From Pseudophaeobacter profundi (GTDB lineage: Bacteria; Pseudomonadota; Alphaproteobacteria; Rhodobacterales; Rhodobacteraceae), in the NCBI RefSeq assembly GCF_029697505.1, contig NZ_JARJEF010000006.1:124001-188000 (forward strand): a stretch of DNA of 64,000 nt, in the 5' to 3' direction. The notes under the pieces were generated by a model. That model saw only the letters and a program-made list of their open reading frames with translations, searched no databases and had not been told where the DNA came from. Below, in pieces: positions 9,136 to 18,353 of this stretch (the first letter of the stretch is position 1; every line of letters begins with the position of its first letter). The translations under genes were made by a program, and so were the position numbers.

Positions 9136-9137
9136 CG

Positions 9138-9476
9138 TCAATGCATCCTTCCCCCCAGCGGAACCGGCCCGTCGGGGCCAACCAGGCGAATTTCTCCGTC
9201 GTCATCCGGCAGCCCCAGCACCAGCACCTCTGACATGAATTTCCCGATCTGACGCGGCGGGAAATTCACCACCGCCAGCACCTGTTTGCCAATCAGCGTT
9301 TCCGGCGTGTAATGCGCCGTCACCTGGGCAGAGGTCTTTTTCTCGCCGATCTCAGCGCCAAAATCGATCCAGATCTTGATCGCCGGTTTGCGCGCCTCTG
9401 GATAGGGCTCCGCGCGGATCACCTCTCCGACGCGAATATCCACCTTCAGGAAGTCATCAAAATCAAGATCAGCCAC
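9138..9476 (-). CDS. csaA: tRNA-binding domain protein, CsaA-like
   Basis: A 112-residue single OB-fold protein of the EMAP/Trbp111 type. DFLKVDIRVGEV near the start and VNFPPRQIGKFMSEVLVLG in the second half are the family signatures. Members bind tRNA structure or act as an export-related chaperone. The start is the GTG at 9474-9476, which has an excellent AAAGGAG seven bases upstream and overlaps the end of proC by 8 bp, indicating translational coupling. A longer frame back to 9512 lies within proC and lacks family similarity. Confidence 0.9.
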   Translation of the reverse strand: MADLDFDDFLKVDIRVGEVIRAEPYPEARKPAIKIWIDFGAEIGEKKTSAQVTAHYTPETLIGKQVLAVVNFPPRQIGKFMSEVLVLGLPDDDGEIRLVGPDGPVPLGGRMH

Positions 9477-10284
9477 GCGACAGCTCCTTTGATCGGTTGG
9501 CCGCCGCCGCAACGGCGCGTTTCAACAGATCGGGAAAGCCGCCCTCTTCCTGCATAAGAACCTCTAGCGCCGCCTGGGTGGTGCCATTGGGGCTGGTCAC
9601 ATTCATCCGCAGCTGGCTGGGGCTTTCCTCGGCGACCTTGGCCAATGCCCCGGCCCCGGCCACAGTGGCCTTGGCCAGTTTCATCGCCATGTCAGCCGGC
9701 AGGCCCTGGGCCTCTCCGGCGGCAGCCAGCGTTTCGATCAGGTGGAACACATAGGCCGGACCAGAGCCGCTGACCCCGGTGACTGCATCCATCTGGGCCT
9801 CGGACTCCAGGCGCAGGGTCTCGCCAATTGCGGACAGCAGCTCTTCGGTCACGTCAAGATCGGCGGCAGAGGCGCGCCGATTGCCAACCAGTGCCGTGAT
9901 GCCCTGGCCAATGGCGGCAGGGGTGTTGGGCATGGCGCGCACAATCGGCGTCTGATCGCCCAGGATCTCTTCGAAACTGGCAATTGACGTGCCTGCCGCA
10001 ACCGACACAAACAGCGTCTTGCCATTGCCCAGCGCCTGCAATTTTGGCAATGCCGCGCCCATCATCTGGGGCTTTACCGCCACCAGCACCAAAGCTGGCT
10101 CTCCGGGCAGGTCTTGATTGATATGCACCCCAGTGCCCTGCAACCACTCTGACGGGTGTGGGTCCAGCACCCAGACCGAGCTTGCAGGCAATCCGCCCTC
10201 CAGCCAACCTGCCAGCATAGCCGAGCCCATTTTGCCGCAGCCCAGCAGAACCAGCCCGCCGGTTTCAATCTGTGATATGGTCAT
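9469..10284 (-). CDS. proC: Pyrroline-5-carboxylate reductase
   Basis: A 271-residue enzyme (E. coli ProC has 269) that reduces 1-pyrroline-5-carboxylate to L-proline with NAD(P)H. Visible features are the N-terminal Rossmann motif LLGCGKMGSAML, the family stretch VRAMPNTPAAIGQGITAL, and the C-terminal signature with VSGSGPAYVF and NVTSPNGTTQAAL. The ATG at 10284 is chosen, with GGGAAGA upstream; a GTG at 10332 would add 16 uncharacteristic residues. It follows the YbjN gene after about 130 bp and overlaps csaA. Confidence 0.95.
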   Translation of the reverse strand: MTISQIETGGLVLLGCGKMGSAMLAGWLEGGLPASSVWVLDPHPSEWLQGTGVHINQDLPGEPALVLVAVKPQMMGAALPKLQALGNGKTLFVSVAAGTSIASFEEILGDQTPIVRAMPNTPAAIGQGITALVGNRRASAADLDVTEELLSAIGETLRLESEAQMDAVTGVSGSGPAYVFHLIETLAAAGEAQGLPADMAMKLAKATVAGAGALAKVAEESPSQLRMNVTSPNGTTQAALEVLMQEEGGFPDLLKRAVAAAANRSKELSRG

Positions 10285-10412
10285 CTGTTCATCTTCCCAA
10301 GTCAATCGCGCGTCACGTATCGGCCAATGCACAAAATGTCAGGGGTTCAGCCGACCGCGCCAAACGGCGCCCGCCGCACAAGTTTCCAAAAATACCCTAG
10401 AACGGCAAGATC

Positions 10413-10913
10413 TTATGCCCGGCCGTAGGTCTCTGCAATGGCGACCTGAATAGCATCTTTGGGGGATCTGTCAGCCCAGGTGGTCAGCTGGATCGCCGGA
10501 TAGTAGCGCTCGCAGCTAGACACTGCCGCATGGATCATCGCGTCGATCTGCTCGGGGCTGGCCGATTGCCCGCCCGCCAGAACCAGCCCATAGCGATAGA
10601 GCATCACCTTGTGATCCGCCCAATAGGTGAAACCGCCTGCCCAGCACTGATCATTCATCAGATTGATCAGCTCATACAGCTGCGGAATCATCGCGGTGGG
10701 TGGTTCCATCTCAAAGCTGCAAATCAGCCGCAGCGTTTCTTCATAACCTGACCAGGCAAGGGTCAGCGAATAGGTGCGCCACTGACCTTCGACGGCCATG
10801 GCGATCTGATCGTCGCCAATGCGGTCAAAATCCCAATCATGATGCGCAGCAAGGTTTTCGACGATGTCAATCGGGTGTGCCTCGTCGTCCAGAAGATATT
10901 CGGAAAGGGCCAT
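10413..10913 (-). CDS. YbjN-domain protein
   Basis: A 166-residue protein with the YbjN/type III secretion chaperone-like fold: an N-terminal helix pair (YLLDDEAHPIDIVENLAAHH), a strand-rich centre with WSGYEETLRLICSFEMEPP, and a C-terminal helix carrying conserved WADRSPKDAI. E. coli YbjN has been linked to motility and stress regulation; the biochemical role is unknown. It is soluble, with no signal peptide, and precedes proC in a probable operon. Confidence 0.85.
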   Translation of the reverse strand: MALSEYLLDDEAHPIDIVENLAAHHDWDFDRIGDDQIAMAVEGQWRTYSLTLAWSGYEETLRLICSFEMEPPTAMIPQLYELINLMNDQCWAGGFTYWADHKVMLYRYGLVLAGGQSASPEQIDAMIHAAVSSCERYYPAIQLTTWADRSPKDAIQVAIAETYGRA

Positions 10914-11455
10914 AGTCTCACCTCTCGGGTCTCTAACCGCTGGGGCACTGCGTGCCCGCTACAGCTAGGTTTCTGGTCTACAGAACGAGGAGCATCCCCG
11001 CCTCTATACCATATATGGTGGCAAGAGGGAGTGATCCTGGCAACCCTTTATCTGGGGATATCTGCAATAAGTTGTGGACGAAAGCGCTTCAGCCGCAAAA
11101 TATTGCATACTAGGCCGCCTCGCACCTTCCACGGCCTGGCCATGAACAGGACCGGCACCCCCGGCACAGCAACAGGCCGCGAAAGCATAAATCGACGGGA
11201 AGGCCGCGCGGGTACTGCCCAGCGCAACAGAGGGTGAGGGTAGCAGAGAGACACAGATCCAATGCCCCCTTGCCCCCAAACAGCGGCGCAGAGGCACGGG
11301 CGAGGACAGCCAAGCTAGCGCCCTGAAAAATCGACGCAGGCAGGATGGAATGGGTCAACCACGTCAGGCGCAGGCACAGCACGCCATCACGTTGCGCCGT
11401 ACAGCACAGCGGACGAAAAGCACCCGGCAAACAGCGCCAGGCAGATCAGCCTCAC
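10914..11455. other. Intergenic region of about 540 bp, no gene recognised
   Basis: Between ybjN and ubiK (both minus strand) several overlapping open frames exist on both strands (for instance 11004-11430), but their translations are Cys/Arg/Pro/Ser-rich and match no family, so I do not call them. The end near ybjN carries the palindrome at 11008-11019 and probably the ybjN promoter. Composition of 11110-11400 resembles decayed coding DNA, but I cannot name a parent gene. Confidence 0.5.
11008..11019. promoter_or_regulatory. 12-bp palindrome upstream of ybjN
   Basis: ACCATATATGGT is a perfect palindrome about 95 bp upstream of the ybjN start, flanked by CCTC (11001-11004) and GAGG (11025-11028), which extend the dyad. 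It could be an operator or a transcript hairpin; no partner protein is indicated. Confidence 0.3.
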
Positions 11456-11701
11456 TTAGCCCTTGGCTTCAAGCGCCTCCAGGCGCAACTTCAGGGCCTC
11501 GTTTTCTTCGCGTGCCTTTTGCGCCATGGCGCGTACCGCATCAAATTCTTCGCGGGTGACAAAATCGTGGTCGGCCAACCAACGATCCATCAGCCCCTTC
11601 ATCGCGGTATCTGCTTCGTCCTTTGCACCCTGGGCCACGCCCATCGCATTGGTCATCAGCTGGGAAATATCATCCATGATCTTGTTGCGGCTCTGCATCA
11701 T
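11456..11701 (-). CDS. ubiK: UbiK/BMFP-family ubiquinone biosynthesis accessory factor
   Basis: An 81-residue protein of the YqiC/BMFP family: an amphipathic N-terminal helix (DDISQLMTNAMGVAQGAKDE) followed by a trimeric coiled coil (VTREEFDAVRAMAQKAREEN to the C-terminus). In enterobacteria UbiK aids the soluble ubiquinone-synthesis complex at the membrane. Two adjacent ATG codons (11701 and 11698) follow GGAGA; the second has slightly better spacing. It is divergent from lgt, with 93 bp between them. Confidence 0.85.
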   Translation of the reverse strand: MMQSRNKIMDDISQLMTNAMGVAQGAKDEADTAMKGLMDRWLADHDFVTREEFDAVRAMAQKAREENEALKLRLEALEAKG

Positions 11702-11794
11702 CTTCTCCGTATCGCTCTCCCCCCCTATATGGGGTGCAAAGGGTCATCGGCAAGCCGTTGACTTCCCTTCACGACCAGAGGCATTCAGGACCAC

Positions 11795-12694
11795 ATGCAG
11801 GCCATGATCCCATTCCCCGATATTTCGCCCGAGATTTTCTCGATTTCCCTGTTTGGCATGGAGTTTGCCCTGCGTTGGTACGCCCTGGCCTATATTGTTG
11901 GCATCGTGATTGCCTGGCGCCTGGCGGTCGCTGCGCTGAAAACGCAGCGCCTTTGGCCCGCGCAAACCCCACCAATGCAGCCCCAGCAGGTCGAAGATTT
12001 GATGACCTGGATCATTCTTGGGGTGATTCTCGGGGGGCGGCTTGGCTTTGTGCTGTTCTACCAGCCGGGCTACTATCTCAGCCATCCGATGGAAATTCTG
12101 CGCATCTGGCAGGGCGGCATGGCCTTTCACGGCGGCCTGCTTGGGGTGATTGTCGCGACCTGGGCCTATGCCGCACGCCACGGGATCGCCAAGATACAGA
12201 TGGCCGATCTGGTCGCCTATACGGTGCCGACGGGGTTGCTGCTAGGGCGACTGGCCAATTTCATCAACGCCGAGCTATGGGGCCGCCCCACCGAGCTGCC
12301 CTGGGGCGTGGTCTTCCCGGGGGACGCGGCGCAAAGCTGCGGACAGGCCCTGGGCGCGCTCTGCGCCCGTCATCCATCGCAGCTCTATGAAGCGCTGCTG
12401 GAGGGGCTGGTGCTGGGCGGCCTGCTAATCTGGCTGGTCTGGCGGCGTCAGGCATTCTTGCGCCCAGGTCTGGCCCTGGGCCTGTTCCTGGCGGGATATG
12501 GCGCGGCGCGCTTCCTGGTAGAGTTCTTTCGCCAGCCCGATGCGCATTTTGTCAGCCCGGGCAACCCGCTGGGACTGGCCTGGCAGCTGGGCGGTTATGG
12601 TCTGACGATGGGGCAAATCCTGTCGCTGCCGATGATTGCGCTGGGGCTGTACTTTGCTCTGCGAGCTCGGCCCGTGGTGGGTGCCCCGGCATGA
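11795..12694 (+). CDS. lgt: Prolipoprotein diacylglyceryl transferase
   Basis: A 299-residue inner-membrane enzyme with about seven hydrophobic segments. It transfers diacylglycerol from phosphatidylglycerol to the lipobox Cys of prolipoproteins. The Lgt signature is present as [16 protein letters not shown], and [10 protein letters not shown] and HGGLLGV are the other conserved blocks. The ATG at 11795 has CAGGA five bases upstream. It overlaps the next gene by 4 bp (ATGA), starting the translationally coupled lgt-midA-pgeF operon. Confidence 0.96.
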   Translation: MQAMIPFPDISPEIFSISLFGMEFALRWYALAYIVGIVIAWRLAVAALKTQRLWPAQTPPMQPQQVEDLMTWIILGVILGGRLGFVLFYQPGYYLSHPMEILRIWQGGMAFHGGLLGVIVATWAYAARHGIAKIQMADLVAYTVPTGLLLGRLANFINAELWGRPTELPWGVVFPGDAAQSCGQALGALCARHPSQLYEALLEGLVLGGLLIWLVWRRQAFLRPGLALGLFLAGYGAARFLVEFFRQPDAHFVSPGNPLGLAWQLGGYGLTMGQILSLPMIALGLYFALRARPVVGAPA

Positions 12695-13761
12695 CATCGC
12701 TGCTGGATCAGCTGGCCGCCCGTATCCGAAGCGACGGTCCGATCAGCCTGGCTGATTATATGGCAGACTGCCTGCTGCATCCGGAACATGGCTATTACAC
12801 CCGCCAGCAACCCTTTGGCACGACAGGGGATTTCACCACTGCGCCAGAGATCAGCCAGATGTTTGGCGAACTCATCGGCCTGTCGCTGGCGCAAAGCTGG
12901 CTGGATCAGGGCGCCCCCAAGGTCTTTACCCTGGCCGAACTGGGCCCCGGACGCGGCACCCTGATGGCGGATCTGTTGCGCGCCACCCGCGCCGTGCCCG
13001 GCTTTCACACCGCGCTGCGCCTGCATCTGGTTGAGGCCTCGCCAAGCCTGCGCCGCACCCAGGCCGAGACCCTGCAAGGCTATGAGGTCACCTGGGCCGA
13101 CAGCATAGAGGCGCTGCCGCAGCAGCCGCTGTTCCTGGTGGCCAATGAATTTTTTGATGCCCTTCCCATCCGCCAGTTTGTCCGCGATGGGGATGGCTGG
13201 CGCGAACGCTGCGTTGGCCTGGCCGAGGGCGCGCTGTGCTTCGGGCTTGGCCCTGCAGCACCACAGCCCGCGCTGGAACACCGCCTGGCCGATACCAAAT
13301 CCGACGATCTGGTAGAGCTATGCCCCGCAAGCCCCCCCATCACGGCCAGCCTGGCCCAGCGCATTGCCCAGCATGGCGGCGCTGCGCTGATCATCGACTA
13401 TGGAGACTGGCGTTCTTTGGGTGACACGCTACAGGCGTTGAAATCGCATGCACCAGTGGATCCTCTGCTTGTGCCAGGGACTGCCGACCTGACCGCGCAT
13501 GTGGATTTTGAAGTGCTGTGCAGCGTGGCGACCGGTGCGGGCTGTAGCCACAGCAGGGTCACACCGCAGGGGGTCTTTCTGGAGCGGCTTGGCATAACCG
13601 AACGCGCCCGCGCCCTGGCGAACCGACTGGAGGGCGCCGCGCTCGACAGCCTGGTTGCCGCACATCGACGGTTGACGCACCCGGATGAAATGGGAAACCT
13701 GTTCAAAGTTCTGGGGATCACCCCCGCCACGACCTCATTACCACCTGGATTGATCTCATGA
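12691..13761 (+). CDS. SAM-dependent methyltransferase of the MidA/NDUFAF7 family
   Basis: A 356-residue class I methyltransferase. The N-terminal family block includes [16 protein letters not shown] and [13 protein letters not shown]; the SAM motif is [15 protein letters not shown], and [14 protein letters not shown] is the signature of the MidA/NDUFAF7 group, whose mitochondrial members dimethylate an arginine of complex I subunit NDUFS2. A respiratory complex I subunit is a plausible bacterial substrate, but this is inference. It overlaps both neighbours by 4 bp. Confidence 0.9.
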   Translation: MTSLLDQLAARIRSDGPISLADYMADCLLHPEHGYYTRQQPFGTTGDFTTAPEISQMFGELIGLSLAQSWLDQGAPKVFTLAELGPGRGTLMADLLRATRAVPGFHTALRLHLVEASPSLRRTQAETLQGYEVTWADSIEALPQQPLFLVANEFFDALPIRQFVRDGDGWRERCVGLAEGALCFGLGPAAPQPALEHRLADTKSDDLVELCPASPPITASLAQRIAQHGGAALIIDYGDWRSLGDTLQALKSHAPVDPLLVPGTADLTAHVDFEVLCSVATGAGCSHSRVTPQGVFLERLGITERARALANRLEGAALDSLVAAHRRLTHPDEMGNLFKVLGITPATTSLPPGLIS

Positions 13762-14513
13762 CGCTGGAAATTCTGACCTCTGATCTACTGGACGGTGTTC
13801 ATCACGGGTTCTTCACCCGTCGCGGTGGTGCCTCTACCGGCGTGTTCAAGGGGTTGAACTGCGGCTTCGGCTCTAGCGATCAGCGTGATGCGGTAACGCT
13901 GAATCGCGCGCGCGTGGCCAAGGCCATGCAGGTGGCACCAACAGCGCTGGTTGGGGTGCATCAGGTGCATTCCGCCGATGTGGCGGTGATCACCGCCCCC
14001 ACCACCGACCGCCCGCGCGCCGATGCCATGGTGACCAAAACGCCCGGAATCGCCCTTGGGATTCTGACCGCCGACTGCCAGCCCGTGCTGTTTGCCGATG
14101 CCGAGGCAGGGGTCATTGGTGCCGCCCATGCAGGGTGGCGCGGCGCATTGGACGGCGTGCTGGAGGCTACGTTGAACGCGATGGAAGACCTCGGCGCTGA
14201 TCGCAGCAAGACCCATGCAGTGATCGGCCCGTCCATTTCGCAACGCGCCTATGAGGTGGGACCGGAGTTCTACGAAGACTTCCTGCAGCAAGACCCGGAT
14301 CACGCCCGTTTCTTTGCCAATGGTACGGCGGGGCGCTATCAGTTCGACCTGCCCGGCCTGGGGCTGCACCTGCTGCGCACCGCAGGCATTGGTCAGGTCG
14401 AATGGACCCGCCATTGTACCTATAGCGATGCGGATATGTTTTATTCCTACCGACGCACCACCCACGCGGGGGAAGCCGACTACGGAAGGTTAATTTCCTG
14501 CATCGCCCTATAG
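13758..14513 (+). CDS. pgeF: Peptidoglycan editing factor PgeF (multicopper polyphenol oxidase-family fold)
   Basis: A 251-residue protein of the YfiH/LACC1 family. Conserved metal/active-site ligands are His in LVGVHQVHS, Cys in TADCQPVLF and His in AAHAGWRG. E. coli PgeF is reported to remove L-Ser-containing muropeptide precursors; relatives act on purine nucleosides. It follows the methyltransferase with an ATGA overlap and ends the lgt operon. Full length, no defects seen. Confidence 0.93.
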   Translation: MTLEILTSDLLDGVHHGFFTRRGGASTGVFKGLNCGFGSSDQRDAVTLNRARVAKAMQVAPTALVGVHQVHSADVAVITAPTTDRPRADAMVTKTPGIALGILTADCQPVLFADAEAGVIGAAHAGWRGALDGVLEATLNAMEDLGADRSKTHAVIGPSISQRAYEVGPEFYEDFLQQDPDHARFFANGTAGRYQFDLPGLGLHLLRTAGIGQVEWTRHCTYSDADMFYSYRRTTHAGEADYGRLISCIAL

Positions 14514-15262
14514 GGTCGAAATCAGGGCAGCGCCGCACAGGTTTGGCCCCATTTCGCCGCAGATGACACCCGGATCTCAAAAACGTAATAAAATAAAATT
14601 AAATATCAACACCTTAACCGGGAAACATTCGAACACGGTGCCGCAGCCCGAGGTAACTCTGTGCTTGGGAATTTCCATGGGCCAGCCATATTCATGACGC
14701 AATGATTACCGATAGTAAGCTGAAACAAGCCTTGGGTAACACCGAGGCCTACAGCTGGGAGTTGCAAAATGAGCACCGGATCACGTTTTCTAAAATCGAT
14801 GATTTCAGAAGCAAAATCAGATATTCAGCGGCTCCCTTGGCAGAAACATTGCAAAAGGCAGCTGCCGCAGTCCAGACAGCCATTTACGCTGGATCCCGCG
14901 GAGAGCGACCTGTCTGCGCAACAGCAGCGCGCCTAGCATAGGGCCGATCCGCCTGCGCCACTGCCAATCCTGATCGAAAACCACGACAAACCGCCCGTAA
15001 ACAGCCCGCAAACCATGCGATATCTGTGAGCGCAGTGACCCTTTCTTAGGTATTCGCCACCACACTCGCCTAAGGAAACGCCCGCAGGATGCTCTGGCTA
15101 TTGGCCGCATCTCGCAGATTGACCAAATAGTAACCCGTAAAGCACTTTGGTGCAGAGCCATATTATGCAGACAATAATCTTTCCCCCAAACCACCCTGCC
15201 AGTTCGCTGCGCCGATGGGGATCGGCATTCGGGTGGCAGGGCCGACCGAAGGGCCAGATCAC
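14514..15262. other. Intergenic region of about 750 bp, no gene supported
   Basis: The first 150 bp after pgeF are markedly AT-rich (around 14580-14620). A plus-strand frame 14702-14941 and a minus-strand frame ending at 14817 are open; the last 70 codons of the latter have moderately GC-rich third positions but no recognisable family and no good ribosome site. No transfer RNA or clear terminator was found. The Hint gene promoter probably lies in the last 150 bp. Confidence 0.45.
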
Positions 15263-16042
15263 ATGACCCTGCCACTGTCACTCCAACAGGCCGCGGCCAG
15301 GGCTTCCGAAGCCCGGGCCTTGCTTCAGGATCCGGCGACCCTTCGCCTGGGCACAAAGCCCCAGCTGCGCCGCTATGAGGTGAGCACCCTGCTGCCCGAT
15401 GGCGCAATCGCTGAAACCCGCCATATCGCCCCAGCCCTGCCGATTTTCGAAGATGCCTTCAGCGCCTTTACCCGAGGATCAATGGTGGATACCTGCAACG
15501 GGCCAATCGCCGTCGAAGACCTGCTGCCCGGCGACCAGCTGATCACCCAGGACGGCTCTTGCCAGCCGCTGATCTGGAAAGGCAGCACCAGCCTGGTGCC
15601 CGCCCGCGCTGATGCCAAGGGGCGCAGCCATCGCCTGACCAGTTTCATGGCTGACAGCCTGGGCCTGCAAAAGCCAACCTCCTGCGTGGTGGCGGGGCCT
15701 GCTGCGCGGCTCTTGCGGATGCCGCCACATCTGCGGGTCGGCACCGATCGACCACCGCTGCTGACCCTGGCGGAAGAATTTCAGGATGGCATGAACATCT
15801 TTGAAACCGCGCCACCGACAGTGGTGGATCTGTTTCACCTTTGCCTGCCCAAACATGCGGTGATCCGGGTCGGCGGGTTAGAGTTCGAGACCTATCATCC
15901 CGGCCCAGAGGCGCTGAAGCTGGTCAGCTATGCCATCAAGACCCTCTATCTCAACCTCTTTAGCCATATCGATACGATTTCAGGCTTTGGCCCACTGGCC
16001 TATGAGCGCAGCCAGGCCCCAGAACGTGGTGACCAGCCCTAG
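15263..16042 (+). CDS. Hint (Hedgehog/intein-type) domain protein lacking the splice-site Cys
   Basis: A 259-residue protein with a Hint_2-type domain at about residues 70-215: GPIAVEDLLPGDQLITQDG and PLIWKGS are the conserved blocks, and the C-terminal part has LPKHAVIRVGGLEFET. Many roseobacter Hint proteins begin the domain with a Cys-Phe pair; here the place reads AFTRGS, so the nucleophile needed for self-cleavage is absent. The ATG at 15263 has GAAGGG upstream; a start at 15215 lacks one. It is monocistronic, with unknown biological role. Codon use resembles the neighbours. Confidence 0.8.
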   Translation: MTLPLSLQQAAARASEARALLQDPATLRLGTKPQLRRYEVSTLLPDGAIAETRHIAPALPIFEDAFSAFTRGSMVDTCNGPIAVEDLLPGDQLITQDGSCQPLIWKGSTSLVPARADAKGRSHRLTSFMADSLGLQKPTSCVVAGPAARLLRMPPHLRVGTDRPPLLTLAEEFQDGMNIFETAPPTVVDLFHLCLPKHAVIRVGGLEFETYHPGPEALKLVSYAIKTLYLNLFSHIDTISGFGPLAYERSQAPERGDQP

Positions 16043-16102
16043 CCGGGCCATCACCCTTGGCCAAACAGCCGCAGCAAGATAGGAAATGGGGGATCGCGCG
16101 GC

Positions 16103-16603
16103 TCAGGCCTCGCGCTGCAGCCGTTCTTCCAGAACATCAAAGGGCACCCCTGGTTCATCCTTGGCACCACGGATCACCAGCGATGTCTTCACGCTGGCCA
16201 CATTTGGAGTGGTCAAGAGCTGCGCTGTCAGAAAGCTTTGAAAGGTGCTCAGATCCGGAGCGACGCATTTCAGGATGAAATCCACCTCACCGTTCAGCAT
16301 GTGACACTCGCGCACCAAGGGCCAACTGCGGCATTGCTCTTCAAAGGCGGTGAGTTCGGATTCGGCCTGGCTTTCCAGCCCCACCATAGCAAAGACCTGC
16401 ACCTCAAAGCCCAGCTCGCGGGCGTTGACATCGGCGTGGTAGCCGCCGATCAGTCCAGCCTCTTCCAGGGCGCGCACCCGGCGCAGGCAGGGCGGGGCAG
16501 AAATGCCCACACGCTTGGCCAACTCGACATTAGTCATGCGCCCATCGGCCTGCAACTCCGAGAGTATCTTGCGATCAATCGGATCAAGACGGGTTGTGAC
16601 CAT
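16103..16603 (-). CDS. Lrp/AsnC-family transcriptional regulator
   Basis: A 166-residue protein, usual for Lrp. The N-terminal helix-turn-helix reads LDPIDRKILSELQADGRMTN then VELAKRVGISAPPCLRRVR; the C-terminal RAM ligand-binding domain covers about 70-145. Likely an amino-acid-responsive octameric regulator. It is divergent from trxB, a common arrangement in this group. Two 21-bp-phased direct repeats just upstream of its start are candidate binding sites. Confidence 0.93.
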   Translation of the reverse strand: MVTTRLDPIDRKILSELQADGRMTNVELAKRVGISAPPCLRRVRALEEAGLIGGYHADVNARELGFEVQVFAMVGLESQAESELTAFEEQCRSWPLVRECHMLNGEVDFILKCVAPDLSTFQSFLTAQLLTTPNVASVKTSLVIRGAKDEPGVPFDVLEERLQREA

Positions 16604-16653
16604 GGTGTAAAGCTCCTGTCAGATTGCGTTTCTTATAGCACTGCTGCAAGACT

Positions 16654-16684
16654 GCGCAATATTATTTCACAATGGCGCAATATT
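16654..16684. promoter_or_regulatory. Phased direct repeats in the lrp-trxB intergenic region
   Basis: GCGCAATATT occurs exactly twice, at 16654-16663 and 16675-16684, start-to-start 21 bp (two helical turns). AGATTGCG at 16621-16628 resembles a third copy in inverse orientation. The copies lie 50-80 bp upstream of the lrp start. Same-face spacing suits a multimeric regulator such as Lrp; binding is inference. Confidence 0.4.
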
Positions 16685-16904
16685 CTTTGCCCCTACCAAG
16701 TTCAAGCGGCAAACGCCCCCTCCCCTAGGTCGCGCAGCCGGTGCCGCAGATCACACCAAATCGTGCGCCCCAGGCCCCGCCTTGCCCGCGCAACAGGGGT
16801 TTAAGAGCCGCCCCCCTATCGTTATATGCAAGCCTGACGGCGGCCACGGACGCCATTTTTGCTGATTCAATGTGCAAATACTGCGCAGTTATTGGGGATA
16901 CGAG

Positions 16905-17846
16905 ATGAGCGACACGCGCCACACCAAGGTTTTGATCATTGGCTCCGGTCCAGCCGGCTATACCGCTGGCGTCTATGCCGCCCGCGCCATGCTGGAACCC
17001 ATCCTGGTGCAGGGCATCGAGCCCGGCGGCCAGCTGACCACCACCACCGAAGTGGAAAACTACCCCGGCTTTACCGAGGTGCAGGGCCCGGATCTGATGA
17101 TCAAGATGCAGGAACATGCCCAGGCCATGGGCTGCGAAATCATCGGCGACATCATCACCTCGCTCGACACCTCTGCGCGTCCCTTCACCGCCAAGGGCGA
17201 CAGCGGCACCACCTATACGGCGGATGCTGTGATCCTGGCCACGGGCGCCCGTGCCAAATGGCTGGGTCTGGAAACTGAAGACAAGTTCAAGGGCTTTGGC
17301 GTTTCCGCCTGCGCAACCTGTGACGGTTTCTTTTATCGCGGCCAGGAAATCGTGGTAATTGGTGGCGGCAACACCGCAGTCGAAGAAGCGCTGTTCCTGA
17401 CCAATTTTGCCTCCAAGGTGACGTTGATCCACCGCCGCGACGAACTGCGCGCCGAAAAGATCCTGATTGATCGGCTGATGAAAAACCCCAAGATTGAGCC
17501 GCTCTGGTTCCATGAACTGGATGAGGTGATCGGCAGCGAAAGCCCGCTTGGGGTTGAGGGCGTGCGCGTCAAACACAGCAAGACTGGCGAAATCACCGAG
17601 ATCCCCTGCAAGGGCGTCTTTGTGGCCATCGGTCACGCCCCGGCCAATGAACTGGTCAAGGATAGCCTTGAAATGCACAATGGCGGATACGTCTCGGTCA
17701 AGCCCGGCACCACCGAAACCTCGGTTCCCGGGATCTTTGCCGCAGGAGATCTGACCGATCACAAATACCGCCAGGCGGTGACCTCGGCCGGAATGGGCTG
17801 CATGGCCGCGCTGGACGCGGAACGCTTTATCGCGGAACAGGAGTAA
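16905..17846 (+). CDS. trxB: Thioredoxin-disulfide reductase
   Basis: A 313-residue FAD/NADPH flavoprotein that reduces thioredoxin. It has the FAD motif IIGSGPAGYTAGVYAARA, the redox-active pair in SACATCDGFFYRG (Cys136 and Cys139), the NADPH motif VIGGGNTAVEEA, and the C-terminal FAD motif FAAGDLTDHKYRQAVTSAG. The ATG at 16905 begins the family-typical MSDTRHTKVLIIGSG. A palindrome ACTGCGCAGT (16880-16889) sits just upstream in the leader. The RraB gene follows after 5 bp. Confidence 0.97.
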   Translation: MSDTRHTKVLIIGSGPAGYTAGVYAARAMLEPILVQGIEPGGQLTTTTEVENYPGFTEVQGPDLMIKMQEHAQAMGCEIIGDIITSLDTSARPFTAKGDSGTTYTADAVILATGARAKWLGLETEDKFKGFGVSACATCDGFFYRGQEIVVIGGGNTAVEEALFLTNFASKVTLIHRRDELRAEKILIDRLMKNPKIEPLWFHELDEVIGSESPLGVEGVRVKHSKTGEITEIPCKGVFVAIGHAPANELVKDSLEMHNGGYVSVKPGTTETSVPGIFAAGDLTDHKYRQAVTSAGMGCMAALDAERFIAEQE

Positions 17847-17851
17847 GCCGG

Positions 17852-18190
17852 ATGCCGCAGGATTTCGACACCCAGCGCGCCGAAACCGTAGCGGCATTCA
17901 ACGCCCTGCAGGCCGAACATGGCCTGCCCGAGGTGGCGGACGTGGATTATTTCTTTGTCCCCACCCACGACGGGGCCGATTGGCGTGCCTTGGCAGAGGA
18001 GCTGAGCCGCAGCGAGTATAGCTGCACCTATGTCAGTGCCGATGACGCAGAAGATGGTGCCCCCTATCTTGCCGCGACGCTGTCAGATCAGATGGTTTCG
18101 GCCACCGGCATCTGGATCGGCGAGGAAGTGGCCACCCGCGCCGCACTGAAGCATGGGTTTTCCCCCGATGGCTGGGGGCTGGAGAGCTAG
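17852..18190 (+). CDS. RraB-family protein (regulator of RNase E)
   Basis: A 112-residue acidic protein resembling RraB/DUF695 members: DVDYFFVPTHDGADWRALAEEL in the first half and TGIWIGEEVATRAALKHGFSPDGWGLES at the C-terminus (the DGWG ending is typical). E. coli RraB binds RNase E and alters its cleavage pattern; conservation of that role here is inference. It begins 5 bp after trxB and is very probably cotranscribed. Confidence 0.8.
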   Translation: MPQDFDTQRAETVAAFNALQAEHGLPEVADVDYFFVPTHDGADWRALAEELSRSEYSCTYVSADDAEDGAPYLAATLSDQMVSATGIWIGEEVATRAALKHGFSPDGWGLES

Positions 18191-18353
18191 ACACCGCCCT
18201 CGCCCGGCCCTGGCCCCGGCCCCAGCCCTGGCATCGGCACGGCCGCCGCAGGATCGACCCAGGATCGACGGGGCATTGCCCTGCCATTGACCCGGGCGGC
18301 TACGCCCGGCACTCTGCTTCTGGACAGAACCCACAAGACAGGAGAAGCGGCGG

